Of a stretch of 5,216 nucleotides of DNA, positions 1 to 5,216 are shown one piece after another. The translations under genes were made by a program, and so were the position numbers. Below the pieces are notes generated by a model. That model had not been told where the DNA came from, searched no databases, and saw only the letters and a list, made by a program, of their open reading frames with translations. The stretch lies in contig CALGMC010000153.1 in NCBI GenBank assembly GCA_937959145.1, positions 1 through 5,216 of the forward strand. The letters are read 5' to 3'. Source of the DNA: an uncultured Chlorobiales bacterium. GTDB taxonomy: Bacteria > Bacteroidota > Chlorobiia > Chlorobiales > Thermochlorobacteraceae. Each line of letters starts with the position of its first letter. The stretch's first letter is position 1.

Positions 1-396
1 CGAGAGTTTGGACGGGTCGCACTTCACCGCACCTTTTGCGCCGCCGAAGGGTAAGTTCAAAATCGCACATTTCCACGTCATCCACGCGGCAAGGGCTTTG
101 ACTTCGTCAATCGTTACATCGGGCGCGTAGCGAATTCCGCCTTTGGAAGGACCGAGCGTATCGTTATGTATGACGCGATACCCTTCAAAAACTTCAATCC
201 GCCCATCGTCCATCTGAATCGGAATCGAGGTAATCACTTGCTTGACCGGCGTTTTAAGGTATTCATACACGCCCGCTTCAAGGTTGAGAACTTTTGCGGC
301 GATATTGAACCGCTCCATCATGGATTCAAACGGATTTTCAATGTCTTTGATGGGCGCAGGCTCTTTGTAGGTGAGTTTTTCAATCTCAATAGTCAT
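1..396 (-). CDS. gdhA: Glutamate dehydrogenase (Glu/Leu/Phe/Val dehydrogenase family), N-terminal 132 residues, cut by window edge
   Basis: The product should catalyse reversible oxidative deamination of glutamate to 2-oxoglutarate and ammonia with NAD(P) in the cytoplasm. Only the start and most of the substrate-binding domain are present: 132 of roughly 420-450 residues usual for the hexameric family, open at the window's left edge. Residues 22-50 form the N-terminal helical segment (NPFESMMERF onwards) and 59-75 the IPIQMDDGRIEVFEGYRV strands. Then come GPSKGGIRY (82-90), VKALAAWMTWK (99-109) and the active-site stretch LPFGGAKGAVKCDP (115-128). K85, K109 and K121 have the same 24 and 12 residue spacing as the substrate and catalytic lysines K89, K113 and K125 of the Clostridium symbiosum enzyme, so K121 should be the catalytic lysine. 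The ATG at 394-396 is chosen because an AGGAG site lies 10 bases upstream and homology begins soon after it. One oddity is Ala123, where Gly is usual. Coenzyme preference cannot be read because the Rossmann domain lies outside the window. Confidence 0.96.
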   Translation of the reverse strand, partial: MTIEIEKLTYKEPAPIKDIENPFESMMERFNIAAKVLNLEAGVYEYLKTPVKQVITSIPIQMDDGRIEVFEGYRVIHNDTLGPSKGGIRYAPDVTIDEVKALAAWMTWKCAILNLPFGGAKGAVKCDPSKLS

Positions 397-406
397 GATG
401 AGTTAT

Positions 407-411
407 CTCCT
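407..411 (-). promoter_or_regulatory. Shine-Dalgarno site of the glutamate dehydrogenase gene
   Basis: Read on the minus strand, AGGAG follows a run of A residues and is separated by 10 bases from the ATG at 396-394. It fixes the start of the dehydrogenase gene. It also contrasts with the kinase gene upstream, which has no comparable site. Confidence 0.8.
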
Positions 412-503
412 TTTTTTGAAAATGTAATAGTGATATGATTGGTGCGGCAGAAGCATGGATTGGAGAGAAAATGATGTCGTCATAGTTAAGTTGTTGGAGA
501 GCG

Positions 504-530
504 AAATTACAAAAGCCGTTGTGATTTCAA
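504..530 (-). promoter_or_regulatory. Possible sigma-70-like promoter for the glutamate dehydrogenase gene (weak)
   Basis: On the minus strand, TTGAAA (530-525) is followed after 15 bases by TAATTT (509-504), about 110 bases before the ATG. The spacer is shorter than the preferred 17 and the -10 match is partial, so this is a candidate only. A separate promoter for this gene is plausible because the gap after the kinase is 221 bp. If the organism uses a Bacteroidota-type sigma factor, this reading would not apply. Confidence 0.2.
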
Positions 531-617
531 AACGAAAGAAGGCGAGGTTGACGAAGTGTGTCGTCTTAGTTGAGGGTCGTAGCAGTCGGAGTTGATGAGC
601 ACGCCAAAGGACGAGAT

Positions 618-3600
618 TTAACTCAAGAAGTTGGGTTTAGGGTTGTCAGGCGTTGTGCGGATAGGCAGAGTAAAGGTGAGCGTCGCGCCTTCGCCGAGCA
701 CGCTTTCTGCCCAGATGCTTCCACCGTGCAATTCGATGATTTGCTTGGCGATGGAAAGCCCAAGCCCGGTTCCGCGACTGCCGTGTTTGGACTGTGCTTG
801 TCGATAGGCGTCAAAAATGCTGTCAAGTTCGTTTGGTGGGATTCCCTCTCCAAAATCTTTCACCGAGCATTGCGCGAAGGCTTTTCCATTTCGCATGATT
901 TTTTTGACCGAAACGATAATTTGAGATTGGCTTTTTGAAAACTTAATCGCGTTGCTCATCAGATTTGAAATCACGCGCGCAATTCTTGTAAAGTCAAAGT
1001 AAAATTTTTCAATCGGCTCAAAGTGTTTGACGACTTGAAGTTCTTTCTCGTTCAAGCTAAATTGAGATTGTTCAATCACCAACTCGACGCATAGTGTTAA
1101 ATCGCTCTGATTCAGGTCTAACGCAACGGCTTTGGATTCATACTTCGAGAACTCTAAAATTTCTTGAATAAGATTGGTGATGTTGATTGATGAAAGATGA
1201 ATCTGCGCCATGATGTCTTGAAAATGTTCGGGTTTCATTTGCGAGGGGACAGCACTTTTCATCATCTCACTGTAACCATAAATCGCCGCAAGAGGAACTT
1301 TCATGTCGTGAACGACCATGGCGTAAAAATTCTTCTTGATATTTTCCAACTGTTGTTTCTGCTTCTCGATCTCGTATTGTGGGCGCAAGTCGGTGAGCAC
1401 AGCAAATGCGCCCTCGAGTTCAAGTTCGCCCGCTTTTCCAACAATCAGTTGAGGCACGAAAGAAACCTGAAAGGGAATTTCCTCGCCACTATTGGCGATG
1501 AGCAAGAGTTCGGCATCGGATTGTATTTTCCGAGAGTAAATTTGTTCGTGTATCTCTTTGGCTTTGCTGATGGACTTTGCCACCACAAAGCGTTCAAGTT
1601 TTTTATCTTTCATTGTCTCCATCGTATATCCCAACATTCCTTTCAAAGCAGTGTTGACAAATTGAATTTTGCCTTCGGCATCAAAAATGATACAGCCGTA
1701 GGTAACATTCTCGACAAGGTTTCGATAGCGGGCTTCGGAACGACGCAAATTTTCATTGGCGAAGTCTTTTTCGCGGGAAGCAAGGTAACTGCGCATTGAG
1801 AGTGCCAGATGCTCAACCAACACTGAAACAAGCTTCATTCGCTCGGAAAGCGAGAGCACATCAATACCCAAATTTGAAAGCATCAACTGTCCGAGTGCGA
1901 TATGCCCGATTCGTTGATGACGGTCATCGAAGAGTGGAATCATAATCGCCGCACGCTCGTCGCCCGAGGCGTAATTTTTCAGCGCGCTTGCTCCAAAATT
2001 TTCTTGAACCTGTTGTCCCGATTGCCTCGCACGATAGGCTTTTTTGACGTCGCTTGCGCGATAGGCGTAGAATAATCCGACTTTGAACTCGTCTTGAAAA
2101 ACAACGTCAAGAATGTTGTTTGGAACAAGCATGCCTTTTTGAAAACGTAGATTAAAGCGATGCTCTATGTTCGGATTCATCACTTGTGAGTGGGTGCGAT
2201 AAGCGGCGATTGAAATCGTGTCGCCGTCTTCATAAAAAACAATGCTGGCAAATTGAAAGCCGAATTTTTCGGTTAGGGCTTCGGCGATCGAGTGGGCTCT
2301 CTCTTCGACGCTCACCGACGATTGAAACTGCCTCGCACTCTCAAAAAGCGCGTCGGTCAAATCTCTTGTGAGTTCAGTTTGTTGGACGCTTCTCTTGTTG
2401 AGTTCTTTAAGCGTCTCGACTGAAAGTTCGTAGCTGAGTTCGCGGACGAAGAATGAAATGAGCGAAAAAGTTTCGCTGTATTGAAGGGTTAAATTCGCCG
2501 CGTCGCTCGTCGGCTTGAACGGAGCATGTGCCACGTATCCAAATACCTCGCCTTGATAGCGAATCGGCGTAAGCAAAAACGCTTCCCCAGAGGCGTTGAA
2601 TTGATGCAAATTTTCTTTGAGCAAATCGGGTGATAAAAACTCTATCGGAATGCTTCCGCCTGTTAGAATCCCTTCTATGACGCGCTCGACTTGGCTGGGG
2701 GTGAAGCAAAAATTGCCGTTCAGTTCGAACCCTTTGCAGGAAAGAATCGTCTCAAGGGCGAAACGGTTTGGCAGACGCAAGGCGATGTTCTTCTTTCCAA
2801 TTTCCGCTTGCGGAATTTCCGCGACCGATTGCCCCTCGCACTCAAAGCCAAGCGTGTAGTCTCCTTGCTTGTTGAAAAAAAAGGCGGAAGTTTTTTTGCT
2901 ATCGGTTTTCTGACAAATGGCTTTTAAGGTTACTTCTATCTTCTCTCGGCGAGTGGAATAGACACTAATCGACTTTGAGAAGTTCAAGCACTCTTGCAGT
3001 TTCGCCGATGCCGCTTGCTCGGCAAACTCGCGTCGCTTCCTAAGTTCCAAAAGCGAAGTGGTTTTGGACATCGTCAGTTGAAGGTCGGTTTCAACCACTT
3101 TTATCAATGCCTCGACGGAAAGCACCCACTCCTCGACCATCAATGGAATTGTATCAGTGCAATACGCGATGAATCCAAAGGCTTCACCCTCTTGATTCAA
3201 AAATGGCGTAAAGAACGTTACGCTGAACTCGCTTCGCCGATGTCCTAAAAGCGTGAAGACGTTGCACAGCGCAGGAAAAGCCAGCGGCGACTCTTCATCT
3301 TCAATGACGGAATCGAGCATGACAAACGTGTCGGAAATTTTCTCTCCGAATTGCGTCAGTTTTTGCCAATACTGTTTTGGAAGTTTGCCGATAGATGTGA
3401 GCGGCATAAGGGCTTTATCGACTTCTGAGTGCGCGTGAACGCCCGCTGCGCTCACTTCGACAAGCGCGTCGTCGTTGCTGAAAATGATGGCAACAGTTGC
3501 TTCAAAAAAATTAGGCTTCGCCACGCTTTGACATAGCAATGCTAATTTTTTACGAATATCTTTTTCGCCCTTAATCGTGCGACTGCTTGCGATGAGCTCC

Positions 3601-4361
3601 GAAGTAAGTTGATTGATGATTCGCACTGCGTCGCTTTCTTGTGTGGCTTTGCGCTTTGCTTCGTCGTTCTCAAAAAGCGTTGCCGTTTGCTTCACGGCGA
3701 AGTCGAGGGTTTGACAGAGAGATTCTATTTCTGCTTCACTGCTACATACTTTTTCCGTGCCACCGCCCAAATACAGCACCACAGTTACTTTCCTGTGTTG
3801 CGATTGCGCCGTGAGATATACGCCGAAATCGTCTTTGAGCGTCGGCAACTCGAAGAGGTGGTGCGCAATCATTTGTTGAGAAAAACTCACGTCGTTTTTT
3901 CTTTGATGAATTTCAATCGGAGCATGAACATCGATGCTTTGGAGTTTGACTTGCTCAAAGAGTTTGTGATTATCAATCGCAATCAAATTTTGTGGCGATT
4001 CACGGCAGAGCGTTGCGATGTAGGTATAAAATTTTTCTTTCTCAGCGGGCGCATCAACCAAATGTTGCTCGAAGGCTAAATGGTCTTTTTCGTTTTGAGA
4101 GAAAAGCGATGAGGCGAGAAGTTGATACTGTTCATCAAAAACGAGAATGAAAAGGCTACGACGGAAAAGCAGGCGTGCGAGTTCGTTGCAGAGAAGGTTA
4201 GCCTTGCCAGAGAGCGTTTCCGTATTTTGAAGCAGTAGGGTGAGCGATAAAATGCGATTGAGCAATCCTTCAAATGAAGGGCTGAAAAGAGAATGCAAAC
4301 GTTCGGCAGACGTTAAGTTTTTTGCCTCTAAACTCGTCGCAGGTGGAGATACATTCGGCAT
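618..4361 (-). CDS. Large cytoplasmic sensor histidine kinase: four GAF-like modules, PAS, HisKA, HATPase
   Basis: This 1247-residue two-component sensor kinase autophosphorylates on a histidine and should pass the phosphate to a response regulator not seen here. The sensor half looks like four tandem GAF-like modules at about 45-230, 250-430, 455-640 and 668-860, joined by charged helical linkers. The first is the most diverged. The fourth is the clearest, with a 35-residue polar insertion at about 765-800. A PAS domain follows (874-992, starting at SEARYRNLVENV), then a short coiled-coil linker. The core is complete: H-box HDMKVP with phosphoacceptor His1018, N-box NLMSNAIKFS (Asn1133, Asn1137), G1 DFGEGIP (Asp1169) and G2 GTGLGLSIAKQ (1197-1207). 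There is no transmembrane segment, signal peptide, HAMP or receiver domain. The ATG at 4359-4361 is the furthest possible start, since an in-frame TAA lies two codons upstream; no clear Shine-Dalgarno site precedes it. Kinase activity is near certain from the motifs; the signal sensed is unknown. Confidence 0.95.
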   Translation of the reverse strand: MPNVSPPATSLEAKNLTSAERLHSLFSPSFEGLLNRILSLTLLLQNTETLSGKANLLCNELARLLFRRSLFILVFDEQYQLLASSLFSQNEKDHLAFEQHLVDAPAEKEKFYTYIATLCRESPQNLIAIDNHKLFEQVKLQSIDVHAPIEIHQRKNDVSFSQQMIAHHLFELPTLKDDFGVYLTAQSQHRKVTVVLYLGGGTEKVCSSEAEIESLCQTLDFAVKQTATLFENDEAKRKATQESDAVRIINQLTSELIASSRTIKGEKDIRKKLALLCQSVAKPNFFEATVAIIFSNDDALVEVSAAGVHAHSEVDKALMPLTSIGKLPKQYWQKLTQFGEKISDTFVMLDSVIEDEESPLAFPALCNVFTLLGHRRSEFSVTFFTPFLNQEGEAFGFIAYCTDTIPLMVEEWVLSVEALIKVVETDLQLTMSKTTSLLELRKRREFAEQAASAKLQECLNFSKSISVYSTRREKIEVTLKAICQKTDSKKTSAFFFNKQGDYTLGFECEGQSVAEIPQAEIGKKNIALRLPNRFALETILSCKGFELNGNFCFTPSQVERVIEGILTGGSIPIEFLSPDLLKENLHQFNASGEAFLLTPIRYQGEVFGYVAHAPFKPTSDAANLTLQYSETFSLISFFVRELSYELSVETLKELNKRSVQQTELTRDLTDALFESARQFQSSVSVEERAHSIAEALTEKFGFQFASIVFYEDGDTISIAAYRTHSQVMNPNIEHRFNLRFQKGMLVPNNILDVVFQDEFKVGLFYAYRASDVKKAYRARQSGQQVQENFGASALKNYASGDERAAIMIPLFDDRHQRIGHIALGQLMLSNLGIDVLSLSERMKLVSVLVEHLALSMRSYLASREKDFANENLRRSEARYRNLVENVTYGCIIFDAEGKIQFVNTALKGMLGYTMETMKDKKLERFVVAKSISKAKEIHEQIYSRKIQSDAELLLIANSGEEIPFQVSFVPQLIVGKAGELELEGAFAVLTDLRPQYEIEKQKQQLENIKKNFYAMVVHDMKVPLAAIYGYSEMMKSAVPSQMKPEHFQDIMAQIHLSSINITNLIQEILEFSKYESKAVALDLNQSDLTLCVELVIEQSQFSLNEKELQVVKHFEPIEKFYFDFTRIARVISNLMSNAIKFSKSQSQIIVSVKKIMRNGKAFAQCSVKDFGEGIPPNELDSIFDAYRQAQSKHGSRGTGLGLSIAKQIIELHGGSIWAESVLGEGATLTFTLPIRTTPDNPKPNFLS

Positions 4362-4453
4362 GGTTTAATCGTCTTGGCGTTTTTACTTTCGTGTAAATCC
4401 CCGTTTTAGTTCGCGGTTAGGGTGATAGTAACATCGAACACCAGACGGAATCG
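4362..4453. other. Short intergenic gap between nuoL and the kinase gene
   Basis: The gap is 92 bp with no hairpin plus T-run terminator visible after the nuoL stop. The kinase could therefore be transcribed by readthrough from nuoL as well as from its own weak promoter. The stretch just before the kinase ATG (GCCAAGACGATTAAACC) has no purine-rich ribosome binding site. Confidence 0.55.
4425..4433 (-). promoter_or_regulatory. Possible extended -10 promoter element for the kinase gene
   Basis: On the minus strand, TGTTACTAT matches the extended -10 form TGnTAnnnT and lies about 64 bases before the kinase ATG, inside the 92-bp gap after nuoL. No good -35 sits at 17 bases. A TTGACT overlapping the nuoL stop is about 26 bases away from the hexamer, too far to pair with it. 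A weak candidate only. Confidence 0.25.
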
Positions 4454-5216
4454 TTAAGTCAATGCAATATAACCGACAAGCAGAATTAAGCCAATCGTAA
4501 TGACAAGTGCATAGTTTTGCGCTACGCCCGTTTGCCAACGCTTGAGCGCGCCGCCAAGCCCGACCATAGAACTTCCTATGCCATTCACCAATCCATCAAT
4601 GATACGATTGTCAATCGGTGACAGAAGTCGCGCTGAAAGGGCTTGAAAGGGTTTTGAGATAAGCGCGTCATAAACTTCATCGATGTAGTATTTGCGATAA
4701 AGCACTGTCGCAACGCCTTCGGGTTCGCCTTGCACAGTTTTTTTGCTGTATATGCTAAACGAGATGGCAAGCCCCAAAATCGCCACAACGCTTGAGACAC
4801 CAAGCAAAATCCATTCGGTTGAATGTTCAAGATGATGAGCTTGCACGCTTGCCACGCTACTCGATAAAAACGATTGAATCCAATTTTGTTCTTGAATCAC
4901 GGCGGGCAATCCTATCGCGCCACCAATCAGCGAGAGCGCGCCGAGAATCCAAAGTGGCGCGGTCATCAGCGCGGGCGATTCGTGCGGGTGCTTGTCTGTG
5001 TTGTATCGCGCTTCACCTAAAAAGGTTAGTGTGTAAAGGCGCATCGTATAAAATGCTGTGATGAACGCCGTTGCGAGCCCGACACCCCAGAGCAGATAAT
5101 TTCCGCTCTCGAATGTTTTGGCGAGCACATCGTCTTTGCTGAAAAAGCCTGCCGTCAAAGGAAATCCCGCCAAGGCAAGCGAGGCAACAAGGAAAGTTGC
5201 ATTTGTTTGTGGCATC
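4454..5216 (-). CDS. nuoL: NADH-quinone oxidoreductase subunit L (complex I), C-terminal part, cut by window edge
   Basis: NuoL is the distal antiporter-like membrane subunit of respiratory complex I and takes part in proton translocation. About 253 C-terminal residues are present of roughly 610-700 usual; the gene enters from the right edge, so the Met at the edge is probably internal and not the start. Numbering from that Met, the hallmark GFFSKDDVL (23-31) carries the Lys-Asp pair matching K399/D400 of E. coli NuoL. FITAFYTMRLYTLTFLGE (51-68) and HESP (78-81) follow. Membrane segments fall at about 5-25, 41-66, 84-106, 134-155 and 234-252. Between the last two, about 160-232, lies the region of the long lateral amphipathic helix, with the family motifs YRKYYIDEVYDALISKP (173-189), DNRIIDGLVNGIG (202-214) and QTGVAQNYAL (228-237). 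The stop is TAA at 4454-4456. Unusually, a kinase gene and not nuoM follows on the same strand. Confidence 0.95.
   Translation of the reverse strand, partial: MPQTNATFLVASLALAGFPLTAGFFSKDDVLAKTFESGNYLLWGVGLATAFITAFYTMRLYTLTFLGEARYNTDKHPHESPALMTAPLWILGALSLIGGAIGLPAVIQEQNWIQSFLSSSVASVQAHHLEHSTEWILLGVSSVVAILGLAISFSIYSKKTVQGEPEGVATVLYRKYYIDEVYDALISKPFQALSARLLSPIDNRIIDGLVNGIGSSMVGLGGALKRWQTGVAQNYALVITIGLILLVGYIALT

Larger units (their letters stand above)
397..617. other. Intergenic region between the kinase gene and the glutamate dehydrogenase gene
   Basis: This 221-bp gap lies downstream of the kinase stop and upstream of the dehydrogenase start. It holds the Shine-Dalgarno site at 407-411 and a weak promoter candidate at 504-530. 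I see no strong GC-rich hairpin followed by a T run in the minus-strand direction. The only stem noticed is a 5-bp one at 550-565 with no T tract. Readthrough from the kinase into the dehydrogenase gene therefore cannot be excluded. No small ORF with a credible start, and no tRNA-like fold, was seen. Confidence 0.6.

Noticed and set aside
550..565. Small inverted repeat GACGA-6 nt-TCGTC after the kinase stop, as a possible terminator
   Set aside because: The stem is only 5 bp and no T run follows in the minus-strand direction, so it does not meet the form of an intrinsic terminator.
570..938. 122-codon plus-strand open frame over the kinase 3' end
   Set aside because: It lies opposite the HATPase motifs and has no ribosome binding site or recognisable protein family; an antisense shadow.
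1197..1799. 200-codon open frame on the plus strand inside the kinase gene
   Set aside because: It is antisense to the PAS and HisKA coding region, which has clear family motifs. Its translation is Phe/His-rich with no recognisable domain, as expected for a shadow frame.
2875..2897. A run of 8 A and a run of 7 T separated by 8 bases inside the kinase gene, as a programmed frameshift or intragenic terminator
   Set aside because: On the coding strand the A7 run is followed by C, but A AAA AAC is not in the phase needed for -1 slippage, and the frame continues intact for hundreds of codons. It simply encodes Lys-Lys and Phe-Phe-Phe.
3609..4079. 156-codon plus-strand open frame opposite the kinase N-terminal region
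   Set aside because: Antisense to a continuous coding frame with no domain of its own; composition looks like a reverse-frame artefact.
618..4361. Phytochrome-type or hybrid kinase identity
   Set aside because: I see no PHY domain, no bilin-binding Cys context and no C-terminal receiver; the protein ends about 15 residues after the HATPase domain.

Overview
This window reads as an ordinary bacterial chromosome segment of roughly balanced base composition. It carries three genes, all transcribed leftwards on the minus strand, in the order nuoL (partial), a very large soluble sensor histidine kinase (complete), and a glutamate dehydrogenase gene (partial). There is no sign of a mobile element, CRISPR array, RNA gene or prophage. 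The protein character (complex I subunit L, a GdhA-type dehydrogenase, a multi-GAF/PAS kinase) suggests a free-living respiratory or phototrophic bacterium. I lean towards the Bacteroidota/Chlorobiota side from the look of the dehydrogenase and the kinase, but that is an impression and not a demonstrated placement.

Layout from right to left, the direction of transcription. At 5216-4454 lie the last 253 or so codons of nuoL, encoding the C-terminal part of the antiporter-like proton-pumping subunit of complex I. A 92-bp gap with a possible extended -10 follows. At 4361-618 is a 1247-residue kinase with four tandem GAF-like sensor modules, one PAS domain, and a complete HisKA plus HATPase core. 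It has no transmembrane segment and no receiver domain. A 221-bp gap (617-397) has no convincing terminator, a weak promoter candidate and a strong Shine-Dalgarno site. At 396-1 are the first 132 codons of glutamate dehydrogenase, including the three lysines of the glutamate site.

How they may work together: complex I handles NADH oxidation and proton pumping. Glutamate dehydrogenase links nitrogen and carbon status to the NAD(P)H pool. The kinase between them is an orphan in this window, with no response regulator visible. A link between the kinase and redox, energy or nitrogen status is a guess from position only. The most notable item is the kinase sensor half: four diverged GAF repeats, with cysteines concentrated in the first three and recurring at one equivalent helix position. 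I found no clearly undescribed system; the findings are modest.
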